In this document: positions 1-5,026 of the stretch, piece after piece
Layout: the number at the start of each line of letters is the position of its first letter
How positions within the stretch are numbered: the first letter of the stretch is position 1
Origin: an uncultured Eubacteriales bacterium
GTDB taxonomy: Bacteria; Bacillota; Clostridia; Oscillospirales; Oscillospiraceae
Reading direction: 5' to 3'
DNA: 5,542 nt
Assembly: GCA_900545805.1 (NCBI GenBank)
Contig: URAL01000059.1
Span: 1-5,542, forward strand
Notes under the pieces: model-generated
Databases searched by the model: none
Seen by the model: the letters and a program-made list of their open reading frames with translations, nothing else
What the model was told of the DNA's origin: nothing
Position numbers and translations under genes: made by a program

Positions 1-82
1 TTCCGGTGCTTATTTAGCATAAGCTGTTCTTACATTATCTAATTTTCAAGGTACAATTCGCGCCGCCGCTTTCAGCGGACAG
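1..82 (-). other. Leader of a probable rRNA operon (minus strand, gene outside window)
   Basis: Read on the minus strand, this stretch lies downstream of two tandem consensus promoters and carries features of an rRNA leader or spacer. At 41-55 (minus) is TGTACCTTGAAAATT, which resembles the boxA-like CTTTGAAAA stretch near 16S and 23S genes in Gram-positive rRNA operons. A 5-bp hairpin (66-78, CCGCT/AGCGG) lies at the start of the transcript. A 6-bp hairpin (8-24, GCTTAT/ATAAGC) lies near the window edge. No mature rRNA sequence is visible, so whether 16S, 23S or another stable RNA follows cannot be decided here. The rRNA assignment is inferred from promoter quality and the boxA-like site. 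Confidence 0.6.
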
Positions 83-89
83 CTTACTT

Positions 90-118
90 ACTTTACCACG
101 AAGGTTCGCATTTGTCAA
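90..118 (-). promoter_or_regulatory. Proximal sigma-A promoter (P2) of the leftward stable-RNA operon
   Basis: On the minus strand there is a perfect -35 TTGACA (118-113), a 17-bp spacer and a -10 TAAAGT (95-90). Transcription would start near 83. Immediately upstream are two A6 tracts (minus strand of 123-128 and 134-139) spaced 11 bp apart, one helical turn. This resembles an UP element or curved DNA of the kind found upstream of rRNA promoters. Strength is inferred from the match to consensus. Confidence 0.75.
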
Positions 119-196
119 GAGCTTTTTTCAAACTTTTTTGAAGCTTGTTTACTCGCTCCCGCATCGACGCGGCGCACTCTCCTGAGGCGCTTGCTT

Positions 197-225
197 AGAA
201 TACCACCGTGTACACGGTTTGTCAA
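197..225 (-). promoter_or_regulatory. Distal sigma-A promoter (P1) of the leftward stable-RNA operon
   Basis: On the minus strand there is a perfect -35 TTGACA (225-220), a 17-bp spacer and a -10 TATTCT (202-197), with start near 190. Several A-tracts lie upstream (minus strand of 229-234, 241-244, 254-258 and 262-266), as in UP elements. The spacing and orientation match P2, about 107 bp downstream, giving the P1-P2 tandem arrangement common before rRNA operons. Its spacer contains a 14-bp perfect palindrome, listed separately. Confidence 0.75.
205..218. promoter_or_regulatory. Perfect 14-bp palindrome inside promoter P1 (possible operator)
   Basis: ACCGTGTACACGGT equals its own reverse complement and lies wholly between the -35 and -10 boxes of P1. 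A protein bound there would block RNA polymerase or, as with MerR-type activators, change spacer geometry. No regulator can be named from the window. A chance palindrome of this length at this exact place is unlikely but possible. Confidence 0.45.
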
Positions 226-276
226 CACTTTTTTCGACGATTTTCACAACAAATTTTTAAGTTTTTCCGCCGCCGC

Positions 277-306
277 TAAATATTGTGCCCAATGCCGCGC
301 ATAATA
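277..306 (+). promoter_or_regulatory. Sigma-G-like promoter for the gerA-gerC genes
   Basis: TAAATA (277-282), a 17-bp gap and CATAATA (300-306) closely resemble the forespore sigma-G pattern (-35 GHATR, -10 CATNHTA, gap 17-18). The one deviation is A for G at the first base of the -35 core. In Bacillus subtilis gerA-type operons are transcribed by sigma-G RNA polymerase, so the position fits. Transcription would begin near 312-314, practically on the ATG at 312. No good sigma-A promoter is visible on this strand upstream of the gene. Confidence 0.5.
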
Positions 307-311
307 ACAAC

Positions 312-1832
312 ATGTCTGATTTATTAAACCTGTTCCGGCGCGAAAAAAGCGGCGATGAGCCCCATGCACGGCGTGAGCCGGCGTACACGGGAAAAATAAG
401 CGCGCAGGCTCTCGTCGGCATATTCGACGGCTGCTCGGACTTCCAGTCGCGCAATATCCGCCCCGGTCTGTCGGGCGAGAGGACGCTTTTTGTCTGCTGG
501 CTCGACGGCGTCGCCTCGGGCGGCGGCATTTCAAGGGACGTTCTGCGGCCGCTCACGGAGCTTTTGCGCGCAGGCGTCGCGTTATCGCCCGAAAGACTTC
601 TCGACGGCGCTGTGTACAGCTCGCAGGCAGCTTTGCGCACGACGCTCGACGAGACGGTCGGCGATATAACGCAGGGCTGCTGCGCGGTCGTATTCGAGGA
701 CGAGGGCTGCGCGGTGTGCTTTGAATTGCGCAGTGCTCAGATCCAGCGCGGCATCAGCGAGCCGACGATGGAGAAATCCCTCAAGGGCGGCAAGGACAGC
801 TTCACCGAGACCCTGCGCACCGACACCGCCCTTGTGCGCAAGCGCATAGCCAACCCCGCGCTGAAGATAAAAAGCACTCTTCTCGGCCGCAAGAGTTTAA
901 CACGGGCGGCGATACTCTACGTTGACGGCGTGGCAGATCCCGCGGTCGTTACGGAGCTGACAAGGCGCATTGATAATATAGATGTGGACGGCGCGCTCTC
1001 GACCGGCGTCATAGAGGAGTACATCACCGACCGGCCGCGCTCTGTTTTTCCGCAGGTCGTGCACACCGAGCGCCCCGACCGCTTCGCACGTCAGCTTTTA
1101 AACGGGCGCGTGGGGCTTCTCATCGACGGCATACCGATCGCCTTTCTCGTGCCGGTGACGTTTCCGGAGCTTCTGCGCGTGCCGCAGGAGGACAGTCAGA
1201 ACTACATCGTATCCTCTGCGCTGAGCGTCATCCGCTGGGCGGCGGTGCTGCTGGCGCTGGCTCTGCCGGCGTTTTACACGGCCATCGCCATGTATCATCA
1301 GGAGATGATCCCGACGCAGCTGCTGCTTTCGGTCATCAGCTCCAAGCAGGACGTGCCGTTTTCGACGGCGCTGGAGCTTATCGGCATGCTCATCGCCTTT
1401 GAGCTCCTGCAGGAGGCCGGACTGCGTCTGCCCGACCCCATCGGCGACACGGTGAGCATCATCGGTGCGCTCATCGTCGGTCAGTCGGCGGTCGAGGCGA
1501 AGGTCATATCGCCTATCGCGGTCATCGTCGTCGCAACGGCGGGCATCGCCGGCTACGCCCAGCCGAGTCAGGATCTCGGCGCCGCTCTGCGGATAAGCCG
1601 CTTTGCTCTGGTGCTCGCGGCGATCGCGGCGGGGCTGTACGGCGTTGTGATCTCGCTGTGCTTTTTCGTGTGGTATCTATGCACGCTCGACTCCTTCGGC
1701 CGCAATTATACCGCGCCCTGGTCGGGCGGGCGAAGGCATAATCTCGTGCGCACCTTTCTGCGCCGTCCGCTGCCGGAGGAGAAAATGCGCGAGCCGGAGC
1801 TGAACACGCCCGACAGGAGGAAGCAGGCATGA
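312..1832 (+). CDS. gerA: Spore germination receptor subunit A (GerA/GerAA family)
   Basis: Large membrane subunit of a nutrient germinant receptor, acting in the spore inner membrane with the B and C subunits. From ATG 312 it has 506 residues, normal for the family. About 300 soluble N-terminal residues include a family-typical run ending in LVRKRIANPALK (about 174-185) and FPQVVHTERPD (246-256). A membrane half follows, with about five hydrophobic segments between residues 304 and 456. The most conserved stretch is around 362-418: FELLQEAGLRLPDPIG, then IIGALIVGQSAVEA, then the SPIAVIVVATAGIAGY region. The tail is basic and soluble. An in-frame GTG at 285 would add nine residues (515 in total). 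I prefer ATG 312 because the GTG lies upstream of the likely transcription start. Neither start has a Shine-Dalgarno site. The stop overlaps the gerC start (ATGA), so the two are translationally coupled. The family assignment is very safe; the germinant is unknown. Confidence 0.95.
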   Translation: MSDLLNLFRREKSGDEPHARREPAYTGKISAQALVGIFDGCSDFQSRNIRPGLSGERTLFVCWLDGVASGGGISRDVLRPLTELLRAGVALSPERLLDGAVYSSQAALRTTLDETVGDITQGCCAVVFEDEGCAVCFELRSAQIQRGISEPTMEKSLKGGKDSFTETLRTDTALVRKRIANPALKIKSTLLGRKSLTRAAILYVDGVADPAVVTELTRRIDNIDVDGALSTGVIEEYITDRPRSVFPQVVHTERPDRFARQLLNGRVGLLIDGIPIAFLVPVTFPELLRVPQEDSQNYIVSSALSVIRWAAVLLALALPAFYTAIAMYHQEMIPTQLLLSVISSKQDVPFSTALELIGMLIAFELLQEAGLRLPDPIGDTVSIIGALIVGQSAVEAKVISPIAVIVVATAGIAGYAQPSQDLGAALRISRFALVLAAIAAGLYGVVISLCFFVWYLCTLDSFGRNYTAPWSGGRRHNLVRTFLRRPLPEEKMREPELNTPDRRKQA

Positions 1833-2959
1833 AAAAATTAATCGCCGCAGTGTGCGCGCTGAGTCTTGCGCTCACGGCCTCGGGCTGCTCGGGCGGCAGC
1901 ATCTACTCAAACTACCGCGACATCTCCGAGCTTCTGGTCATCCAGACCCTCGGCTTTGACCTTTCGGACGCCGGAGTGCGGCTTTCGGTCTCGGCCGAGG
2001 GCAGCAGCGGCGCAGGCAAGGATAACGAGGACAAAACCCCCGTGCGTGTGAGCATCGATGCGCACTCCATGACCGAGGCGCAGGATGCATTGCAGAACTA
2101 CAGCGGCGGACTTCAGCTGTTTTTCGGTCACACGGCCTACTTCGTCCTCGGCGAGAGCGTTCTAACGACCGACACAGCGCAGTTTTTTGACTGCATCGAG
2201 CGTGACGCTGCCTTTCGCCTGTGCATACCCGTGTTCGCAGCCTCGTCCGGCAGTGCCGGCGAGCTCATCATGGGTGCAGGCGACGATAAGCACGACGCTA
2301 CTAAGCTCATGCACGCCGTGACGGAGAATCTGCGTCTGCGCGGAGATGCGCACATATTCACCGCCGCCGAGATCGTATCGGCGCTCGACTCAAACGGCTC
2401 GGCGCTCATCTGCGCGGTGAAGTCCGCTCCGGCGAGCGATGCCGCGCCCGATGCGGGCGGCGGCGAGATGACCATCGTGCCCGACGGCTATACTATTATA
2501 TATAAGAACAAGGCCGCGGGGCACATTCCGCCGGAGCTTGCACGCGGCGTGAGCCTTATCCTCAACAAGGCGGGCTCCATGCCGGTAGCCGTCGGAGACG
2601 CGACGCTCCAGATTGACCGCAGCTCCTGCAAAATCAAGCCCGTTTTCGGAGACGGACTTGAGGGCGTTTCCTTTGATATCGAGATCAGCGCCGCCCTGGC
2701 TGAGGCACGCGGCGATTTTGATCCCGACGAGCTGAGGCGCGGGCTTGAGGTCATGGCGCAAGGCTGGGTCGAGGATGTGCTTGCGCTTCAAAAAAGCTCC
2801 GGCTGCGATTTTCTGCATCTGGGCAGCATCCTTGAGATGCAGCACCCGTACCGGCTGCGCGGCGCGGCCGGGAATTTCTCCCTCATCGCCCCCGGCCTCG
2901 ACTTCACCGTCCGCGTCACCGCCGACCTCGACCGCAGCTTCCACCTCGATCTTTTTTAG
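1829..2959 (+). CDS. gerC: Spore germination lipoprotein, Ger(x)C family (GerAC-like)
   Basis: Lipoprotein subunit of the germinant receptor, anchored to the outer face of the spore inner membrane. It has 376 residues, normal for Ger(x)C. A signal peptide (KK, then a hydrophobic run) ends in a lipobox ASGC, with Cys20 as the lipidation site. Family features follow. ISELLVIQTLGFD (about 32-44) matches the usual start of the mature protein. FFGHTAYFVLGE with the IERDAAFR segment (about 88-130) matches the conserved GH...GE...RD region. The C-terminal third (about 295-376) ends in a beta-rich stretch. AGGAGG at 1815-1820, 8 nt before the ATG, is a strong ribosome site lying inside the end of gerA. 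The last codons (CTT TTT TAG) fall within the tail of repeat copy R1, so the repeat abuts or slightly replaces the gene end. Sequence similarity among GerC proteins is low, but context and lipobox make the call secure. Confidence 0.92.
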   Translation: MKKLIAAVCALSLALTASGCSGGSIYSNYRDISELLVIQTLGFDLSDAGVRLSVSAEGSSGAGKDNEDKTPVRVSIDAHSMTEAQDALQNYSGGLQLFFGHTAYFVLGESVLTTDTAQFFDCIERDAAFRLCIPVFAASSGSAGELIMGAGDDKHDATKLMHAVTENLRLRGDAHIFTAAEIVSALDSNGSALICAVKSAPASDAAPDAGGGEMTIVPDGYTIIYKNKAAGHIPPELARGVSLILNKAGSMPVAVGDATLQIDRSSCKIKPVFGDGLEGVSFDIEISAALAEARGDFDPDELRRGLEVMAQGWVEDVLALQKSSGCDFLHLGSILEMQHPYRLRGAAGNFSLIAPGLDFTVRVTADLDRSFHLDLF

Positions 2960-3046
2960 CGGCGCTTTAAGGCTGTACCGATACGCATATTGCGTCAGCC
3001 CGGTATCGAAATTGCCGACAAAACCGTAAAACTGCCGCTTCCCGAT
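2951..3046 (-). repeat. R repeat, copy 1 (minus orientation, at the gerC stop)
   Basis: This 96-bp unit on the minus strand closely matches copy R5 at 5391-5487. The first 30 bases are identical (ATCGGGAAGCGGCAG onwards), and a 23-base block around GATACCGGGCTGACGCAATA is also identical. The ends read GCGCCGCTAAAAAAG here and GCGCCTCTAAAAAAG in R5. By eye, roughly 80 of 96 positions agree. The tail overlaps the last codons of gerC. It contains no coding potential that I trust. Confidence 0.85.
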
Positions 3047-3053
3047 AGCGCGG

Positions 3054-3146
3054 TGCAGATTTTCGCGCTTGCCTTGGTTTTCTTCGCAACCGATGGTCGA
3101 GCTGATGCAATAAATGTATAGGCACAATGTAAAAGCACCTCTGAAA
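3054..3146 (+). repeat. R repeat, copy 2 (diverged, plus orientation)
   Basis: A degenerate copy whose best-kept part is GAGCTGATGCAATAAATGTA (3093-3112), compared with the R core GGGCTGACGCAATAA. It ends GCACCTCTGAAAA, compared with the R tail GCGCCTCTAAAAA. The first half keeps only scattered matches such as GGTTTT. It stands head to head with copy 1, so 2951-3146 forms a long, imperfect palindrome. Confidence 0.6.
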
Positions 3147-3147
3147 A

Positions 3148-3195
3148 CACCTCATCCGTCGGCAAAGCCGACACCTTCCCCTCAAGGGGAAGGCA
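3148..3195 (+). repeat. 48-bp inverted repeat, left copy (double-hairpin REP-like unit)
   Basis: The unit consists of CACCTCATCC, a hairpin GTCGGC-AAA-GCCGAC (3158-3172), and a perfect 9-bp hairpin CCTTCCCCT-CA-AGGGGAAGG (3174-3193). The reverse complement of 3622-3669 matches it at 45 of 48 positions, and all three differences lie in the first hairpin loop. From memory, units of this kind are widely dispersed in Oscillospiraceae genomes; no search was run. Confidence 0.88.
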
Positions 3196-3203
3196 AGGGT
3201 GCA

Positions 3204-3253
3204 GGCAGAGTTTTTGCACTAAATCAGAACAATTATCCGTAGTGCAAACTGCC
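3204..3253 (+). repeat. TTGCAC hairpin (M motif, inverted pair)
   Basis: GGCAG (3204-3208) plus TTTGCACTA (3213-3221) pair with TAGTGCAAA (3240-3248) plus CTGCC (3249-3253). This gives a 14-bp stem with a 4-nt bulge and an 18-nt loop. The left arm continues into AAATCAGAACAATT. The whole string TTGCACTAAATCAGAACA recurs with small changes at 3508-3528 and in the XRE leader (5009-5026, and inverted at 4937-4960). Confidence 0.65.
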
Positions 3254-3276
3254 ACGGTCTTTGTCGGAACCGATTG
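3246..3276 (+). repeat. Truncated R repeat fragment
   Basis: The segment CACGGTCTTTGTCGGAACCGAT resembles the first half of R (TTTACGGTTTTGTC, a variable stretch, then TTCGATACC). The resemblance stops at about 3276, shortly before the GTAGGGGCG sub-element begins at 3282, as if this copy had been interrupted by that insertion. The match is short, so this is a tentative call. Confidence 0.4.
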
Positions 3277-3281
3277 CAGCT

Positions 3282-3431
3282 CGTAGGGGCGACCATCGGT
3301 CGCCCGCATGGTCGGAACTACGATTTAACACAAACGCATAAAAGACAGCGCTGATACATCTTTTACCTCGGCCAGACCGGAGGATGCGGAGGAAACCGTT
3401 AAAAAAGGGCGGGCAATGCCCGCCCCTACGA
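3282..3431. repeat. 150-bp sub-element with inverted GTAGGGGCG ends
   Basis: The left end reads CGTAGGGGCG (3282-3291). The right end is its inverse, CGCCCCTACG (3421-3430), with near-matching flanking bases. Each end carries a strong hairpin: GGGCGACC-ATC-GGTCGCCC (3287-3305) on the left and GGGCGGGCA-A-TGCCCGCCC (3407-3425) on the right. The interior, about 3315-3400, is less GC-rich, has no hairpins, and may be a captured fragment. GTAGGGGCGGGC-type hairpins are, from memory, common dispersed repeats in gut Firmicutes. Confidence 0.6.
3401..3425 (-). terminator. Intrinsic terminator-like hairpin on the minus strand
   Basis: On the minus strand a 9-bp GC-rich stem (3425-3407) is followed at once by six T residues (3406-3401). 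This is the classic rho-independent shape. No minus-strand gene that it would end is evident, so it is probably an incidental property of the repeat. It could, however, stop antisense transcripts running toward gerC. Confidence 0.4.
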
Positions 3432-3465
3432 TATAGATTTTAGTACCGACCAAGGTTTGGCAAAC

Positions 3466-3485
3466 GGAATGGGCAAGCCCGTTCC
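3466..3485 (+). repeat. REP-like hairpin GGAATGGGC/GCCCGTTCC
   Basis: A 9-bp stem with one G-U pair and an AA loop, followed by CTACAGGGTACAGG. It sits between the GTAGGGGCG sub-element and the second TTGCAC motif. It has no coding content and appears to be another member of the hairpin repeats filling this gap. Confidence 0.5.
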
Positions 3486-3507
3486 CTACAGGGTACAGGC
3501 AGAGATT

Positions 3508-3528
3508 TTGCACCAAATCAGCACAATT
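3508..3528 (+). repeat. Second TTGCAC (M) motif
   Basis: TTGCACCAAATCAGCACAAT differs at two bases from the copy at 3214-3233. Both are preceded by GGCAGAG and a T-rich run, so a block of about 35 bp (3497-3531 and 3203-3237) is directly repeated. This copy lacks the inverted partner that makes the first one a hairpin, and it runs straight into R copy 3. Confidence 0.6.
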
Positions 3529-3532
3529 TCAC

Positions 3533-3621
3533 GGGATGCGAAACGCTATGGTTTGTTCCGCTCTCTCGATACCGGGCAGGCGCAAAAACCGTATCGGCAC
3601 AATTTTAATGCGCCTCTAAAG
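3533..3621 (+). repeat. R repeat, copy 3 (plus orientation)
   Basis: Contains TCGATACCGGGCAGGCGCAA (3566-3585), then CCGTATCGGCAC, and ends GCGCCTCTAAAG. The core and tail match R1 and R5 well, while the head (GGGATGCGAAACGCTATGG) is more diverged. It ends immediately before the right copy of the 48-bp inverted repeat, whereas R2 ends just before the left copy. This suggests a recurring composite arrangement. Confidence 0.65.
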
Positions 3622-3669
3622 TGCCTTCCCCTTGAGGGGAAGGTGTCGGCGCAGCCGACGGATGAGGTG
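3622..3669 (-). repeat. 48-bp inverted repeat, right copy
   Basis: Inverse of the unit at 3148-3195, with the same two hairpins: CCTTCCCCT/AGGGGAAGG at 3624-3643 and GTCGGC/GCCGAC at 3645-3659 with loop GCA. The pair brackets 522 bp. The flanking bases show no clear target-site duplication (CTGAAAA on the left, ATATTCA on the right). It may therefore be the ends of one MITE-like element or two separate REP insertions. Confidence 0.88.
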
Positions 3670-3681
3670 ATATTCAAATCA

Positions 3682-3737
3682 GTGCGGCATCGCCGCACAC
3701 ATTAATTATTCATTATTCATTTGCAGGCGCAGCCTGC
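3682..3737. repeat. Two short hairpins flanking an AT-rich linker
   Basis: GTGCGGC-ATC-GCCGCAC (3682-3698, 7-bp stem) is followed by an AT-rich linker (3699-3722, ATTAATTATTCATTATTCAT) and GCAGGC-GCA-GCCTGC (3723-3737, 6-bp stem). The form resembles other dispersed hairpin repeats in this gap. No T-run follows either stem, so neither is a good terminator for the plus strand. Confidence 0.55.
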
Positions 3738-3741
3738 GCTG

Positions 3742-3764
3742 CCGGGCTGCCGCAATAAATGTAT
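3742..3764 (+). repeat. R core fragment at the gerB 5' edge
   Basis: CCGGGCTGCCGCAATAAATG matches the R core CCGGGCTGACGCAATAA with one change, and continues GTAT as in other copies. It includes the upstream ATG at 3759 that could be mistaken for the gerB start. The repeat resemblance ends right before the gerB ribosome site. Confidence 0.6.
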
Positions 3765-3765
3765 A

Positions 3766-3788
3766 AGAAAGGGGTCAGTGCGCCAATG
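3766..3788 (+). promoter_or_regulatory. Ribosome binding site selecting the gerB start
   Basis: AGAAAGGGGT (3766-3775) is a Shine-Dalgarno-like site about 11 nt before ATG 3786. The other in-frame ATG, at 3759, has only repeat sequence upstream and no purine-rich site. This favours 3786 as the start. Confidence 0.65.
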
Positions 3789-4901
3789 AAGGAATATGAC
3801 AGGCGGCAGCTGAAGGCGATGTGCTTTGTTGCATCTCTCGCGCCGGTCACGCGGCTGCTTCCGAAGGCGACGGCGCAGATCGCCGGGAGCGCGAGCTGGC
3901 TTGCGCCGCTGTGCGCGCTGCCTATGCTGCTTTTATACCTGCTCGTTCTGACGGCTCTGATGAACATGCGCCGCGAGGGCGAGGGACTGGGCGAGGTCGT
4001 CATGCGCCGCGCCGGCCGCACGGCGGGCAGCATCGGGCTCGGCCTTATCGCCGTGTTCCAGCTCTTTTCCGCCGGCTTTATCCTGCGCACGGGCGCGCAT
4101 CGACTCATTTCGACAATTTATCCGGCCGCCGGGCCATGGTTTTTCATGGCGACAATGCTGCTGATGGGCACGCTGGCCGCGCTCGGCCCCGTCAAGGCGC
4201 TGCCCCGCGCCTCAAGAGTGTTCGCGCCGATCCTTCTGACCGTAATGCTGCTCGCGCTGCTGCTGTCGCTCGACTCGGTAGACGTAAAAAACCTGCTGCC
4301 CGTCACAAAAACGGACTTCGGCAAGCTTTTCCTGTCGAGCCTCGCTGTTGTCGAGATCTCCGGCGGCGTGCTGTACTGCGCGGCGCTTTTGGAGGATCGC
4401 GCACCGCTTCAGGGCCGGCGCTTTGCCTCTCATGCGGGCAGGCTTGCGCTCATCTGTGTACTGCTGACATTTTTCTGCGCGGTCATCATCGGCTGCTACG
4501 GCGCCGGGCTCGTCGCACGCTTCTCGCATCCTTTCTTCTCGACCGTGCGCGACGTGACGCTCATGAAGACCATCGAGCGCATCGAGGCTCTCGTTGCGGC
4601 GCTTTGGGTGCTGTCCGACTTCGTCATTTTTTCGCTTCTTTTATGCTGCGCAGCTCACATACTGCGCCTCATTTTCGGCTTCATACCCGAAAAAACGGAT
4701 GCTCGCATGCTCGACATGTCAAACGGCCGTTCGCTCATTCTTATTTGTGCGGTGCTCTCTGCCGCGGCCGCCGCGCTTATCCCTTCAAATGAGGCGGCGC
4801 TGCTCGGGATATCCCAGATAATCGTTCCCGGCGCGAGCCTTGTAATAATTTTCGTCATTCTTCCGGCGCTGCTTTTGATCTCAAGACTCCGCCGGCCGTA
4901 A
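3786..4901 (+). CDS. gerB: Spore germination receptor subunit B (GerAB family, APC-type membrane protein)
   Basis: Polytopic subunit of the germinant receptor, related to the amino acid-polyamine-organocation transporters. In Bacillus receptors this subunit takes part in germinant recognition in the spore inner membrane. From ATG 3786 it has 371 residues, close to the usual 360-370. An opening MKEYDRRQLKAM resembles family N termini. About ten hydrophobic segments follow, roughly at residues 11-30, 37-60, 79-100, 117-133, 145-162, 181-202, 219-242, 276-303, 324-342 and 347-367. The stretch FFSTVRDVTLMKTIERIEAL (250-269), running on to ALWVLSDF, is the typical GerAB segment ahead of a late membrane helix. 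An in-frame ATG at 3759 would add nine residues, but it lies inside repeat DNA and lacks a ribosome site. The gene is about 800 bp from gerC, so it may depend on read-through or on a promoter I could not identify. The family call is secure; the symbol is generic. Confidence 0.93.
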   Translation: MKEYDRRQLKAMCFVASLAPVTRLLPKATAQIAGSASWLAPLCALPMLLLYLLVLTALMNMRREGEGLGEVVMRRAGRTAGSIGLGLIAVFQLFSAGFILRTGAHRLISTIYPAAGPWFFMATMLLMGTLAALGPVKALPRASRVFAPILLTVMLLALLLSLDSVDVKNLLPVTKTDFGKLFLSSLAVVEISGGVLYCAALLEDRAPLQGRRFASHAGRLALICVLLTFFCAVIIGCYGAGLVARFSHPFFSTVRDVTLMKTIERIEALVAALWVLSDFVIFSLLLCCAAHILRLIFGFIPEKTDARMLDMSNGRSLILICAVLSAAAAALIPSNEAALLGISQIIVPGASLVIIFVILPALLLISRLRRP

Positions 4902-4924
4902 CGGCAGCATTTTCGGCAAAAAAC

Positions 4925-4953
4925 TTGCCTTGTTCGAATTTTTGTTCTATATT
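4925..4953 (+). promoter_or_regulatory. Sigma-A promoter of the XRE regulator gene
   Basis: TTGCCT (4925-4930), a 17-bp spacer and TATATT (4948-4953) form a good vegetative promoter, with start near 4960. The -10 box lies inside the left arm of the 18-bp inverted repeat (4943-4960), so a protein binding that arm would compete with polymerase. This separate promoter suggests the regulator is expressed independently of gerB. Confidence 0.6.
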
Positions 4954-5026
4954 AGTGCAAAGCATCGACGGCTTTCGGGTAAAATCGACTTATCGAGAAC
5001 GCGAAATCTTGCACTGATACAGAACA
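4943..5026 (+). promoter_or_regulatory. Widely spaced 18-bp inverted repeat in the XRE gene leader
   Basis: TGTTCTATATTAGTGCAA (4943-4960) pairs with TTGCACTGATACAGAACA (5009-5026): 17 of 18 positions pair if one G-U is allowed. The left arm covers the promoter -10 box, and the right arm ends on the first base of the ribosome site AGGAG (5026-5030). It could be two operator sites for the encoded XRE protein or another regulator. If transcription starts upstream of the left arm, it could instead be an RNA stem affecting translation. Both arms resemble the TTGCAC motifs of the gerC-gerB gap. Confidence 0.55.

Larger units (their letters stand above)
2960..3785. other. Repeat-filled intergenic island between gerC and gerB
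   Basis: About 800 bp without a convincing gene. In order it holds R1 (minus), R2 (plus), the left copy of a 48-bp inverted repeat, a TTGCAC hairpin, a truncated R copy, a GTAGGGGCG-bounded sub-element, a GGAATGGGC hairpin, a second TTGCAC motif, R3, the right copy of the 48-bp repeat, two more short hairpins with an AT-rich linker, and an R core fragment. Short open frames across it (for example plus 3457-3705) consist of repeat sequence. Germinant receptor subunit genes are usually nearly contiguous, so I infer that repeats accumulated between gerC and gerB. Confidence 0.8.

Noticed and set aside
244..640. Overlapping minus-strand open frames antisense to the start of gerA
   Set aside because: Low-complexity arginine- and serine-rich translations with no ribosome site, opposite a well-supported gene and overlapping the divergent promoter region.
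2390..3127. 245-codon open frame on the minus strand
   Set aside because: It lies mostly antisense to gerC, which has clear family features, and runs into repeat R1. GC-rich codon structure readily opens such frames, and no ribosome site or known domain was seen.
3325..3516. 63-codon minus-strand frame with a protein-like stretch SSASSGLAEVKDVSALSF
   Set aside because: The stretch might be a captured gene fragment inside the GTAGGGGCG element, but it is short, starts in repeat DNA and matches nothing I recognise.
3457..3705. 82-codon plus-strand frame in the gerC-gerB gap
   Set aside because: It is composed of the GGAATGGGC hairpin, TTGCAC motif, R3 and the 48-bp repeat, so its codons are repeat sequence rather than a gene.
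2951..3785. CRISPR array
   Set aside because: The repeats differ in length, orientation and spacing and belong to several families; there is no regular repeat-spacer pattern and no cas gene.
3821..4792. 323-codon open frame in another plus-strand frame inside gerB
   Set aside because: Its translation is rich in R, A and H with no membrane segments or recognisable motif, as expected of an out-of-frame reading of a GC-rich gene. gerB fits its family.
4902..4924. Terminator after gerB
   Set aside because: Only a weak 4-bp GCCG/CGGC pairing spanning the stop codon is present, with no adjacent T-run.
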